A DNA stretch of 63,639 bases from Phascolarctobacterium_A sp902463975 (GTDB lineage Bacteria; Bacillota; Negativicutes; Acidaminococcales; Acidaminococcaceae), in assembly GCF_902463975.1 (NCBI RefSeq), contig NZ_CABQHJ010000013.1, forward strand, positions 1 through 63,639, written 5' to 3'. The notes below the pieces were generated by a model. The model did no database searches, was not told the origin of the DNA, and saw nothing but the letters and a program-made list of their open reading frames with translations. The position numbers and the translations under genes were made by a program. Below, piece after piece: positions 1 to 7,404 of the stretch. Within the stretch, counting starts at the first letter, position 1, and every line of letters starts with the position of its first letter.

Positions 1-28
1 CATAAATTTGCTTGCTGAAATTATCCAT
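1..28 (-). CDS. Unidentified protein, first 9 codons only
   Basis: An ATG at 28-26 on the minus strand is preceded by a strong ribosome binding site (AGGAGGGA, complement of 38-45), and the reading frame MDNFSKQIY runs off the left edge. It lies 51 bases downstream of the DUF2442 gene on the same strand and is probably cotranscribed with it. DUF2442 genes are often paired with a second small gene, so this may be the partner, but too little is visible to name it. Confidence 0.5.
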
Positions 29-79
29 AGTTGCGAGTCCCTCCTTACTAATCTTACATTAGAAAATTTAAGTAGCAGC

Positions 80-334
80 TTAAATAACCTGCAAAGGAAG
101 GCTGCACTCATATAAATATTCCGGTGCAATATCAATTTCATCGCTCCAAGCTACGGAACCACAATCAGCCTTAGCTGTTAGGAAAAAACTGAGATTGTTC
201 AATGGTTTGTAGATTGCTTTGGCAAGAAGTGGGCGAGCATCAAAGAGCTTCTTTTCACTGCTGGCAAAGGTTAAGATCAGCGTATAATCTTTTTGTGGTT
301 GTACGTTGGTGACTACCCATACTGGCGTTTTCAT
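80..334 (-). CDS. DUF2442 domain protein
   Basis: The 84-residue product matches the small DUF2442 family in its pattern: an N-terminal strand, a DYTLILTF strand, an FDARPLL segment and a C-terminal VAWSDEIDIAPEYLYE segment, which corresponds to the family's W-x-(D/N)-x-(I/V)-D-(I/L)-(A/S)-P-(D/E)-x-LY ending. I chose the ATG at 334 because an AAAGGAG ribosome binding site lies just upstream; the in-frame GTG at 346 overlaps that site. DUF2442 proteins are frequently encoded beside DUF4160 or other small proteins in putative toxin-antitoxin pairs, which is family knowledge, not proof here. A consensus promoter (392-420) drives it, and a truncated gene follows at the window edge. Confidence 0.75.
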   Translation of the reverse strand: MKTPVWVVTNVQPQKDYTLILTFASSEKKLFDARPLLAKAIYKPLNNLSFFLTAKADCGSVAWSDEIDIAPEYLYECSLPLQVI

Positions 335-389
335 AATCGTGGTCACTCCTTTTAACGCAATGGTTCGATTTTGTATAAGGTTTTTTCGT

Positions 390-483
390 TAATTATAATA
401 TTTGCTCCAGCAAAATACAACATAAGGTGCTTAAGAAAAAAAGCAGTACACATAGCATACGGAAGTTCCGGATACCGTAGGTA
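390..483. repeat. Direct repeat, copy 1 (promoter segment)
   Basis: This 94-bp segment is nearly identical to 2104-2196. It contains the minus-strand promoter and an upstream element with TTCCGGATACCGTAG. The two copies flank the Fic gene, so the upstream control regions of two neighbouring genes are duplicates of each other. Confidence 0.85.
392..420 (-). promoter_or_regulatory. Sigma-A type promoter for the DUF2442 gene
   Basis: On the minus strand, TTGTAT (420-415) and TATAAT (397-392) are separated by 17 bases. The same promoter is repeated almost exactly at 2106-2134 in front of the Fic gene. Confidence 0.7.
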
Positions 484-700
484 CTGCTAAATACTACCGA
501 CATGAGCCGGTAGGCCCTGCTTATTTTGTTGTCAATGTGAAGCTAAGATAAGTATAAATTAAAGGGTAGATTTGGACTAGTTCAAGTAAATTAATGTAAT
601 AGCAAACCCATAAAATGTAATAATTCTTAATCAAGCACAAAATTTGGACTAGGTCGATCCAACCACAAGTAATGGACTAATGCAAAAATCTCGCTCTTAA
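484..700. other. Noncoding, AT-rich, with short repeats
   Basis: I see no gene here. The ten-mer TTTGGACTAG occurs at 571-580 and again at 643-652, and a degenerate version (AATGGACTAA) lies at 671-680. It may be decayed sequence left by an insertion or lost gene. Confidence 0.4.
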
Positions 701-1903
701 TTATTTAAACATCAAAAGGTTTAACTTGTAATACTTGACTCTGTTGACAGTAGTAATTAGCAAATGTTCCCTAGGCATTGACTCAAGGCGTATTTTTATA
801 GTTTTTTGAGATTTGTCAGTCATTTTTACTAGTTGAGCCATCGGGACACCTTGACCATAAAATAAAGCTGCCTGCAAGAGAATGTAGTAAATATTTTGCA
901 GTAAATCATCATCACTGATAAATTTATCAACTTTAGCTCTGTATGTTTCCAACTGAGCCTCTTTACGTTGAAGTACTGCAATTGTATCATTGAAAGTAGA
1001 TAACAAGAGTCGCATAAAGCCAGTGACAAACGGAGTCATATCGCCTCTATTTCTTTCACTGTCAGCTTCCTTGAAAAGAGCGTAATAAGTTGCACGATTT
1101 TTCTTTATAAAAATAGATAACCTTAATGAAGCTAATGGATGGAAGTGTTTAGATAGAAAATAAGAAGTAATAAATCTATCCGTTCTGCCATTACCATCAT
1201 AAAAGGGATGGATATAAGCGAAAAAATAATGGAATATACTTACCCTAACAAGTAATGGAACGCTTTCATCGTTTAAAAGCTCCAAAGCATAATGCATTAA
1301 ACTTATAATTTTTTCTTCAGGCATAACTCCTTGATGAATGGTTTTGCCAGTACCTGAATCAATATCAACAGAAAACTTTCGGAATAATTTACCGTCTAAT
1401 TCGTTGTCAGGATTTTCTGCAATAACTTCAGCATGTGCAAAATCATCGTAAAAAGCTCTTACGTCTTCACATGTTTTGAATTCTATATCCGTTCTCCCCA
1501 GCAAATCTTGGTACTTATGAATTACTGAAGTGAAACGTGCCGAACGTGGTGCCGTACCGTCAATGATATCCCGCAATTCTTTCCTTGTGCTATGGATACC
1601 TTCTATTTCATTGGTAGATTTAACTTCTTCAAGTATAGATAATAACGTAAATTGGTCTAATACTACATTAGGTACAGAATGTATTACATACAGCAGCGTT
1701 TCGTATGATTTGTATATTTGCTCCGTGAGCAACGCTATTTCTTGCGTGTAAATGAGAAATGCTGAATAAGTATTTTTGCGATTATATTCTTTGATGGGCA
1801 TATCAAAATGTTGGGTAAAAGGTGCGGCATAGCGTTTTGAATACTCTAATTCATAGCCGCTTTCGTTGGTGTAATATACTTTTTTTAGTGGTTCGTATTT
1901 CAT
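701..1903 (-). CDS. Fic family protein (class II)
   Basis: The 400-residue protein has the Fic active-site motif HPFYDGNGR at residues 232-240, with the catalytic histidine at 232, and an N-terminal inhibitory helix motif T-N-E-I-E-G at residues 97-102 that fits the (S/T)xxxE(G/N) rule of class II Fic enzymes. Such proteins transfer AMP, or another nucleotide-derived group, to hydroxyls of target proteins, with the helix glutamate blocking ATP binding. The C-terminal 90 residues look like a winged-helix extension (KMTDKSQKTIKIRLESM), common in this Fic subgroup. I chose ATG at 1903 because AGGAG sits six bases upstream; a longer open frame to 1996 only reads through the 41-bp repeats. The target is unknown. 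It is flanked by duplicated promoter segments, which suggests an accessory module. Confidence 0.9.
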   Translation of the reverse strand: MKYEPLKKVYYTNESGYELEYSKRYAAPFTQHFDMPIKEYNRKNTYSAFLIYTQEIALLTEQIYKSYETLLYVIHSVPNVVLDQFTLLSILEEVKSTNEIEGIHSTRKELRDIIDGTAPRSARFTSVIHKYQDLLGRTDIEFKTCEDVRAFYDDFAHAEVIAENPDNELDGKLFRKFSVDIDSGTGKTIHQGVMPEEKIISLMHYALELLNDESVPLLVRVSIFHYFFAYIHPFYDGNGRTDRFITSYFLSKHFHPLASLRLSIFIKKNRATYYALFKEADSERNRGDMTPFVTGFMRLLLSTFNDTIAVLQRKEAQLETYRAKVDKFISDDDLLQNIYYILLQAALFYGQGVPMAQLVKMTDKSQKTIKIRLESMPREHLLITTVNRVKYYKLNLLMFK

Positions 1904-2087
1904 ATTTACTCCTAACGTCTTTGGTAAAAAAGGCCGATTTTCCAAAAGACAGCAAACGTCTTTGGTAAAAAGGGCCGATTTTCCAAAAGACAGCAAACGT
2001 CTTTGGTAAAAAAGGCCAATTTTCCAAAAGACAATTAAAATCTTGCGAATTGATGTGCATACCGTAGAAAGAAGATATTAACGGCAT
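1851..2087 (-). CDS. Possible 78-residue leader reading frame before fic
   Basis: On the minus strand an ATG at 2087 follows an AAAGGAGAG site and the duplicated promoter, so translation could begin here. The frame then runs through all three 41-bp repeats, whose length is not a multiple of three, and overlaps the start of the Fic gene in another frame. The product resembles nothing I recognise. It could be a leader ORF, the remnant of an earlier gene start broken by repeat expansion, or noise. Confidence 0.2.
   Translation of the reverse strand: MPLISSFYGMHINSQDFNCLLENWPFLPKTFAVFWKIGPFYQRRLLSFGKSAFFTKDVRSKYEIRTTKKSILHQRKRL
1914..2033 (-). repeat. Three tandem 41-bp hairpin repeats
   Basis: Units at 1914-1954, 1955-1995 and 1996-2033 (last one short) are almost identical. 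Each unit is an imperfect palindrome: on the minus strand GTCTTTTGG is followed by ACCAAAGAC about 20 bases later, with A-rich and T-rich inner arms. They lie in the transcribed leader between the promoter at 2106-2134 and the Fic start codon. Confidence 0.9.
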
Positions 2088-2103
2088 ACTGTTTTCTCTC
2101 CTT

Positions 2104-2196
2104 TAATTATAATATTTGCTCCAGTAAAATACAACATAAGGTACTGAACAAAAAAGCAGTACACATAGCATTCGGAACTTCCGGATACCGTAGGTA
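2104..2196. repeat. Direct repeat, copy 2 (promoter segment)
   Basis: Nearly identical to 390-483; the copies differ by a few substitutions and one base in length. It forms the right boundary of the Fic module. Confidence 0.85.
2106..2134 (-). promoter_or_regulatory. Sigma-A type promoter for the fic transcript
   Basis: On the minus strand TTGTAT (2134-2129), a 17-base spacer and TATAAT (2111-2106). It is followed by a ribosome binding site AAAGGAGAG and ATG at 2087. Confidence 0.7.
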
Positions 2197-2280
2197 TTAC
2201 CAATTTTGTGCAAATTTCTGTAACCTACTTTACAAAATCTGCGCTATACACTTTTTCTACGAGAAAACTGCAACTTTTTG

Positions 2281-2309
2281 TTGACAGTTACAAAGAATTA
2301 CTGTATTAT
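2281..2309 (+). promoter_or_regulatory. Promoter of the metA T-box transcript
   Basis: TTGACA at 2281-2286, a 17-base spacer and TATTAT at 2304-2309. Transcription would start about 2316, just before the T-box stem I. Confidence 0.8.
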
Positions 2310-2330
2310 CATGCACATAACTTAATAATG

Positions 2331-2610
2331 GGCGATGAAGAGAAGAGTAAATGTACGAGCCTGGCAAAGAGAGCCTTCATAATGGTGCAAGAAGGAGCAG
2401 GTGGTGACATTGAAGATGGTCTTGGAGCCGATGGGCTGAGATGCTTGCATTTAGGCCGTCCGGGTGCGCCCGTTACAGTGCTGGAGTATTAAAGGGTAAA
2501 CAACCCCTGCGTACTTGATGAGGTCTGTGTGGTGACATATGGATGAATTAGGGTGGTATCACGAAGCAACGCTTTCGTCCCTGTATTTTTACAGGAACGG
2601 AAGCTTTTTT
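2331..2610 (+). promoter_or_regulatory. T-box leader, methionine specifier
   Basis: The stem I opening GATGAAGAGAAGAGTA, the distal GGTGCAAGAAGG segment and the T-box sequence AGGGTGGTATCACG (2550-2563) identify a T-box. The specifier loop reads GAAG-ATG-GTCTTGGAGC, placing ATG (Met) at 2416-2418 five bases before GGAG. It is followed by an intrinsic terminator. Uncharged tRNA-Met should stabilise the antiterminator and turn on metA and the sulfhydrylase. Confidence 0.9.
2571..2610 (+). terminator. T-box terminator before metA
   Basis: The arms GCTTTCGTCCCTGT and ACAGGAACGGAAGC enclose ATTTTT and are followed by six T. This is the off-state structure of the T-box. Confidence 0.85.
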
Positions 2611-2671
2611 ATTGCTCTTCCTCCTGTAGCAAGTCGAAAATCTAAGTTAGGAAATGTAGGAGGAACAAACA

Positions 2672-3682
2672 ATGCCGATTAAAATCAATGACCATTTATC
2701 CGCTATCTGCCAACTGCAGGAGGAAGGAATTTTTACCATGACAGAGCAGCGTGCGACAACGCAACGTATTCGTCCGCTGAAGGTGTGCGTGCTGAATCTG
2801 ATGCCGCTGAAGAAGCCGACTGAAATTCAGCTGCTGCGTCTTTTGGGCAATTCTCCGCTGCAGATAGAGGTTGATTTCTGCCGTACTGTGAGCCGTGAAA
2901 CTACGCATACCGATAATTCGTATCTTGACCGTGCTTATCTGGAGTTTGACGATGTTAAGGACCGCTATTACGATGCGTTCTTGATGACGGGTGCGCCTGT
3001 AGAAACTATTCCCTTTGAAGCTGTCGATTACTGGAAGGAAATCGAAGCTTATCTTGATTGGGCGGAATATCACTGTTATTCTACGATGACACTTTGTTGG
3101 GGCGCGCAGGCTGCCTTGTATCATTATTACGGCGTAAACAAAACGATTTTGCCGGCGAAGATGTTTGGCATCTTCCCCTACGGCCTGACGGTGAAAAATC
3201 ATCCGCTGCTGCGTGGCTTTGACGACAGATACTTTATTCCGCAGTCACGTCATACCGCAGTTGATGATGATGCGATTGATGCCTGTAAGGCACTGCAGGT
3301 GCTGTCACGTTCGGTAGAAAACGGCATCAACATTTGTGCGACCAAGGATTTGCGCCGCATCTTCGTTTTAGGTCATTTCGAATATGATCGCTATACTTTG
3401 GCTAATGAATATTTCCGCGATAAGAAAAAGAATTTGCCGATTGATTTGCCGGAGTTTTACTTCCCTGATGGCGATACAACGCAGGAGCCGGTATTTAAAT
3501 GGCGCAGCTACGCGCATCTGTTCTATATGAACTGGCTGAACATCGTTTACCAGGATACGCCGTATGATTTGCACGAACTGGCACCGGCGAGCGGTAACAA
3601 GTTGGATAAGGCTTTGGGCGAATATAACAAAATTCTTTTGCAGCTGCAGCGCATGGGTGCCGCAATTCCTGCTAACCAATAA
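2672..3682 (+). CDS. metA: Homoserine O-acetyltransferase (MetA family)
   Basis: The 336-residue MetA-family enzyme acylates homoserine, the first committed step of methionine synthesis in the cytoplasm. The catalytic cysteine is C142 (LCWGAQ), with H235 and E237 (GHFEYD) completing the triad-like centre. Residue 111 is glutamate (MTGAPVETI); in studied MetA enzymes Glu at 111 favours acetyl-CoA and Gly favours succinyl-CoA, so I predict O-acetylhomoserine as the product. This fits the downstream O-acetylhomoserine sulfhydrylase, 33 bases away. The start follows TAGGAGGA. Expression is probably controlled by the methionine T-box upstream. Confidence 0.93.
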   Translation: MPIKINDHLSAICQLQEEGIFTMTEQRATTQRIRPLKVCVLNLMPLKKPTEIQLLRLLGNSPLQIEVDFCRTVSRETTHTDNSYLDRAYLEFDDVKDRYYDAFLMTGAPVETIPFEAVDYWKEIEAYLDWAEYHCYSTMTLCWGAQAALYHYYGVNKTILPAKMFGIFPYGLTVKNHPLLRGFDDRYFIPQSRHTAVDDDAIDACKALQVLSRSVENGINICATKDLRRIFVLGHFEYDRYTLANEYFRDKKKNLPIDLPEFYFPDGDTTQEPVFKWRSYAHLFYMNWLNIVYQDTPYDLHELAPASGNKLDKALGEYNKILLQLQRMGAAIPANQ

Positions 3683-3715
3683 TATAATGATAAATTGTTA
3701 AAGGAGCGATAGAAA

Positions 3716-5005
3716 ATGAGTGATTTTAAGATTAATACAAAATGCTTAGTAGGCGGTTACAAACCTGGTAACGGCGAACCGCGTCAGATTCCTATTATCC
3801 AATCCACTACATTTAAGTATGATACTAGCGAGGCGATGGGCAAGCTGTTCGACCTGGAGGCTACAGGCTATTTTTACTCCCGCCTGCAAAACCCGACCTG
3901 CGATTTCGTAGCAGCTAAGATTGCGGAGCTGGAGGGCGGTGCTGCAGCAATGCTCACTTCTTCCGGTCAGGCAGCTAACTTCTTTGCCCTGTTCAACATC
4001 TGCGAGGCGGGCAGCCATATTGTTGCTTCTTCTTCGATTTACGGCGGCAGCTATAATCTGATTGACGTAACGCTGGCGAAGATGGGTGTAACAGTGACCT
4101 TTGTTTCTCCAGATGCTACGAACGAGGAGCTGGACGCTGCTTTTCAGGACAATACCAAGGCTGTGTTTGGCGAAATTATCGCTAACCCTGCATTGACGGT
4201 GCTGGATATTGAAAAGTTTGCCAACGCTGCGCATCGTCATGGTTTGCCTCTGATCGTGGATAACACCTTCCCGACACCGATTAACTGCCGCCCGCTGGAA
4301 TGGGGTGCAGACATCGTAACGCATTCCACGACGAAGTATATGGATGGCCATGCTGCCTGCCTAGGCGGTGCGATTATCGACGGCGGCAAGTTCGACTGGC
4401 TGGCGCATGCCGACAAGTTCCCCGGTCTGTGCGCACCGGATGAATCCTATCACGGAATTACCTACGCTGAAAAGTTTGGCAAGGAGGGGGCTTTTATTAC
4501 CAAGGCAACGGCGCAGCTGATGCGTGATTTCGGCGCTATGCAGTCGCCGCAAAGCGCGTTCATCCTGAATCTTGGCTTGGAATCGCTGCATGTGCGTATG
4601 CCACGCCATGTAGAAAACGCTCAGGCTATAGCGGAATTTTTGGAGCAGCAGCCGCAGGTGGAATATGTCAATTACCCCGGACTGAAGTCCAATAAATATT
4701 ATGCTTTGGCGCAAAAATATCTGGGCAACGGCGGCTGTGGTGTAGTTTCCTTCAACCTGAAGGGAGGACGCAAGGCGGCGGAAGAATTCATGAAGCGCTT
4801 GCAGCTGGCGGCAATCGAAACGCATGTTGCCGACGCGCGTACCTGCTGCCTGAATCCTGCAACTACAACGCATCGTCAGATGACGGATGAGCAGCTGGCG
4901 GTGGCCGGTATTCCTGCAGGCTTGGTGCGTTTGTCCTGCGGTTTAGAGGATAAGGAAGATTTGCTGGCGGATTTGCAGCAGGCACTGGCAGGTATTACAG
5001 AGTAA
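3716..5005 (+). CDS. metY: O-acetylhomoserine sulfhydrylase (PLP enzyme)
   Basis: This 429-residue protein belongs to the Cys/Met-metabolism PLP family. The pyridoxal-phosphate lysine is K207 in THSTTKYMDGH; the aspartate of VDNTFPTP (D182) would bind the ring nitrogen, and YSRLQNPT carries the family tyrosine and arginine. Length fits O-acetylhomoserine sulfhydrylases, which use sulfide to make homocysteine, rather than the shorter cystathionine enzymes. It is cotranscribed with metA after a 33-base gap with AAAGGAG before the start, and ends before a terminator at 5032-5064. Cystathionine gamma-synthase activity cannot be excluded by sequence alone, but the acetyl-type MetA makes direct sulfhydrylation the likely route. 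Confidence 0.92.
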   Translation: MSDFKINTKCLVGGYKPGNGEPRQIPIIQSTTFKYDTSEAMGKLFDLEATGYFYSRLQNPTCDFVAAKIAELEGGAAAMLTSSGQAANFFALFNICEAGSHIVASSSIYGGSYNLIDVTLAKMGVTVTFVSPDATNEELDAAFQDNTKAVFGEIIANPALTVLDIEKFANAAHRHGLPLIVDNTFPTPINCRPLEWGADIVTHSTTKYMDGHAACLGGAIIDGGKFDWLAHADKFPGLCAPDESYHGITYAEKFGKEGAFITKATAQLMRDFGAMQSPQSAFILNLGLESLHVRMPRHVENAQAIAEFLEQQPQVEYVNYPGLKSNKYYALAQKYLGNGGCGVVSFNLKGGRKAAEEFMKRLQLAAIETHVADARTCCLNPATTTHRQMTDEQLAVAGIPAGLVRLSCGLEDKEDLLADLQQALAGITE

Positions 5006-5031
5006 ATCCAGTAGCTTTTATAATGAATTTT

Positions 5032-5064
5032 GAAGGCTGGTCCTGTGGGCCGGTCTTCTTTTTT
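5032..5064 (+). terminator. Terminator of metA-metY
   Basis: GAAGGCTGGTCC and GGCCGGTCTTC form a stem with several G-U pairs and a short loop, followed by a T-rich tail (TTCTTTTTT). Confidence 0.75.
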
Positions 5065-5087
5065 GCGTAGTTATGCTATACTATTTA

Positions 5088-5116
5088 TTTACATCTTGCG
5101 TATTAAAGTGTACAAT
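5088..5116 (+). promoter_or_regulatory. Promoter of the hydrogenase accessory operon
   Basis: TTTACA at 5088-5093, a 17-base spacer and TACAAT at 5111-5116, about 70 bases before the first gene. Confidence 0.7.
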
Positions 5117-5187
5117 AAATGTAATCAAGTCTGGCAAAAAACAGATATTTTGCTTAGATAAAGCTGTAATAAATGGAGGAAGGGGCT

Positions 5188-5547
5188 ATGTGTATGGATT
5201 TGTATAATGTACAAAAGCTGCTGCAGGCCAAGATTCTGACCGGCAGCGAGCTGATGCACCGCCAAATTGAGTCCTGCTGCGGCAGTGACATGATGAGCGA
5301 TGTTCTGGCCTTTACCAAACGCAACACCTTGCTGTGCACGGGACTGACTAATATGCAGGTAGTGCGCACCGCCGATATGACGGAGCTGAGCGCGCTGGTA
5401 TTTGTGCGTGGAAAGGTGCCTGATGCTGATATTGTGGCAGCGGCGGCGGAAAACAATCTGCCGGTTCTGGCTACCGATTATACCTTATTTGAAGCCTGCG
5501 GCATTCTTTACGGAGCAGGTATCCGTGGCTGCAGCAAAAAGGAGTAA
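5188..5547 (+). CDS. DRTGG-domain-like protein of the hydrogenase locus
   Basis: The 119-residue product is a small single-domain protein of the kind annotated DRTGG, regularly found next to [FeFe]-hydrogenase genes in Firmicutes. A Rossmann-like alternation of strands and helices is visible, ending in a GILYGAGIRGCS segment. The ATG at 5188 has GGAGG with eight-base spacing; an earlier in-frame ATG at 5173 overlaps that site and is unlikely. It is the first gene of an operon with an anti-sigma-like ATPase, an H-cluster-type iron-sulfur protein, a second DRTGG protein and a PHP protein. The biochemical role is not known; nucleotide or ligand sensing is a reasonable inference from domain architecture in other proteins. 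Confidence 0.75.
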   Translation: MCMDLYNVQKLLQAKILTGSELMHRQIESCCGSDMMSDVLAFTKRNTLLCTGLTNMQVVRTADMTELSALVFVRGKVPDADIVAAAAENNLPVLATDYTLFEACGILYGAGIRGCSKKE

Positions 5548-5552
5548 GCAAA

Positions 5553-5996
5553 ATGACAGACAGTAAATCAGTAAAATTAGCCTTTGACTGCGTCGGCGGC
5601 GATTTTGAGCGCGCAGGCGAAGCCTCTTCTAGAATAAAAAAGATGCTGCAGCGCCTAGGCATTCCGGCAGATATTGTACGCCGTATTGCCATCGGCACCT
5701 ATGAGGCGGAAATGAATGTTATCATTCATGCCGGCGGCGGCAATGTAGCGGCCGAGGTTTTCTCGGATGTTACGGTTATTACTGTAACCGACCACGGCCC
5801 CGGCATCCCTGATATCAACAAGGCCTTGCAGGAGGGCTGGTCTACTGCGCCTGATTATGTGCGTCAGATGGGCTTTGGCGCCGGCATGGGCCTGCCTAAT
5901 ATGGTAAAGTGCTCCGATAAGTTTGATATTCAGTCCAAGGTGGGTGAAGGAACCTGCATTACGATGCAGTTCAAGCACCAGAGCGAGGATTTATAA
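5553..5996 (+). CDS. RsbW-like ATP-binding protein (anti-sigma/GHKL fold)
   Basis: This 147-residue protein carries the GHKL ATPase signatures of the serine-kinase anti-sigma group: an N-box (EAEMNVIIHAG) at about residues 50-60, a G1 box (DHGPGIPD) near 88-95 and a G2 region (GFGAGMGLPNMV) near 108-119. RsbW-type proteins phosphorylate or bind partner regulators. Here it sits five bases after the DRTGG gene and 28 before the H-cluster-type protein, an arrangement I know from other clostridial hydrogenase loci, so a regulatory role over hydrogenase genes or assembly is plausible. No sigma factor or anti-anti-sigma gene is seen in this window. Confidence 0.82.
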   Translation: MTDSKSVKLAFDCVGGDFERAGEASSRIKKMLQRLGIPADIVRRIAIGTYEAEMNVIIHAGGGNVAAEVFSDVTVITVTDHGPGIPDINKALQEGWSTAPDYVRQMGFGAGMGLPNMVKCSDKFDIQSKVGEGTCITMQFKHQSEDL

Positions 5997-6024
5997 GAGA
6001 TTTTAAGAAACGAGGTGATACGCA

Positions 6025-7404
6025 ATGGCTCCTCAACCAACAACATATTTCCATTCAGTGGAATTGCAGCGGAATAAATGTCAGGGCTGCGTATCCTGCG
6101 TCAAGCTGTGTCCGACAGAGGCCATCCGCGTACGCAACGGCAAGGCAGAGATTTTGGGAGACCGCTGTATTGACTGCGGTGCCTGCGCTGCAGGCTGCCC
6201 CTATCATGCCTTTAACGTGAAAACCGACACGCTGGAGGGCCTGGCCGATTATGCTTATAATATTGTGCTGCCTGCACCTTCTCTGTATGCGCAGTTCCCG
6301 GATAATATCCCGCTGGAAAGCATTTGGCAGGGATTGCATAATATAGGCTTTGACGAAATTTTTGATGTTTCACTGGCTTCGGAGTATATCGCTCTGGAAA
6401 TAGAAGAATATGTAAAAAAGAACAGCAACGGACGCAAGCCGTTGATTTCATCTACCTGCCCCGCAGTTATGCGCCTGATTCAGGTTAAGTTCCCCGAGCT
6501 GATTAAGCAGGTAGTACCCGTGCTGCCGCCGGTGGAGGCTGCGGCGATTTACGTGAAGCGTGAAGCGGCGGCGCGCAAGCAGCTGCCTGCGGAGCTGATT
6601 GGTGTATGGTTTATTTCACCCTGTCCGTCTAAGGAAACTAATATCCGCCAGTCGGTAGATGTGCACCATACAGAGCTGACAGGCAGCTTCAGCCTGTCGG
6701 AGATTTACGGACTGCTGCTGAAGAATCTTGGCGGCACGCATGAGCTGAATGTGCGCACCGGTTCCTCCTATGGCATGGCCTGGGGAACCTATGGCGGCGA
6801 AATAGAAAGCGCCGGTATTACCAACGGTCTGGCAATTCATGGGATTGATAATGTGTATGACCTGCTGGAGCAGGTTTCTATGAATAAAATGCCGCAGCTT
6901 GATTATGTGGAGTGCAGTGCCTGCAAAGGAGGTTGCCTAGGCGGTCTTTTGGCAGCAGAAAACAAGTTCGTGGCCGAATGCAATCTGCGCAGGCGTATCG
7001 CAGGCCTGCGGGAGCAGGAGCCGGCGGACAGGCGTGAGGCGATGGCGCGCACGATGGTGCTGGAGGACTTCCCGCATTCGGAGGCCTATCGCAAGAAGCT
7101 GGTAGCGCGTCCGATGATGCAGCTTGATGATGACATCATGGAAGCTATGAAAAAGTTTGAACGTATGGAAGAGGTGCTTTGCTCCTTGCCAGGTCTGGAC
7201 TGCGGTGCCTGCGGTGCACCCAGCTGCCAGGGACTGGCGGAGGATATCGTGCAGGGCAAGGCGCACGAAATAGATTGTATTTTTAAATTGCGTGCCAGTG
7301 TACATAAATTGTCACAGGGCATGCTGGAGCTGGCTAAGCAGATACCTATTTATCACGAGCCGGCAGAAATAAATAAAACGGAGGCAGACAACGATGAAGG
7401 TTAA
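6025..7404 (+). CDS. [FeFe]-hydrogenase-like iron-sulfur protein
   Basis: The 459-residue protein has, in order, two [4Fe-4S] ferredoxin motifs (CQGCVSCVKLC and CIDCGACAAGC, residues about 13-55), an H-cluster-type domain (about 75-335) and a C-terminal four-cysteine iron-sulfur domain (LDCGACGAPSCQGLAED). In the H domain the three cluster loops read STCPAVM, SPCPSKE and ECSACKGGCLGG, so the cysteines expected to hold the [4Fe-4S] part are kept, but loop 1 has Thr-Cys where catalytic enzymes have Cys-Cys. This matches sensory or accessory hydrogenase homologues (HfsB-like) rather than a main hydrogen-producing enzyme. The neighbours, an RsbW-like ATPase and DRTGG proteins, support a signalling function. 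Whether it binds a full H-cluster is unknown. Confidence 0.85.
   Translation: MAPQPTTYFHSVELQRNKCQGCVSCVKLCPTEAIRVRNGKAEILGDRCIDCGACAAGCPYHAFNVKTDTLEGLADYAYNIVLPAPSLYAQFPDNIPLESIWQGLHNIGFDEIFDVSLASEYIALEIEEYVKKNSNGRKPLISSTCPAVMRLIQVKFPELIKQVVPVLPPVEAAAIYVKREAAARKQLPAELIGVWFISPCPSKETNIRQSVDVHHTELTGSFSLSEIYGLLLKNLGGTHELNVRTGSSYGMAWGTYGGEIESAGITNGLAIHGIDNVYDLLEQVSMNKMPQLDYVECSACKGGCLGGLLAAENKFVAECNLRRRIAGLREQEPADRREAMARTMVLEDFPHSEAYRKKLVARPMMQLDDDIMEAMKKFERMEEVLCSLPGLDCGACGAPSCQGLAEDIVQGKAHEIDCIFKLRASVHKLSQGMLELAKQIPIYHEPAEINKTEADNDEG

Noticed and set aside
1914..2033. CRISPR-like array
   Set aside because: Three copies follow each other without variable spacers, and there are no cas genes; it is a plain tandem repeat.
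2208..2492. Plus-strand open frame of 94 codons before metA
   Set aside because: It lies inside the promoter and T-box leader, whose RNA features explain the conservation.
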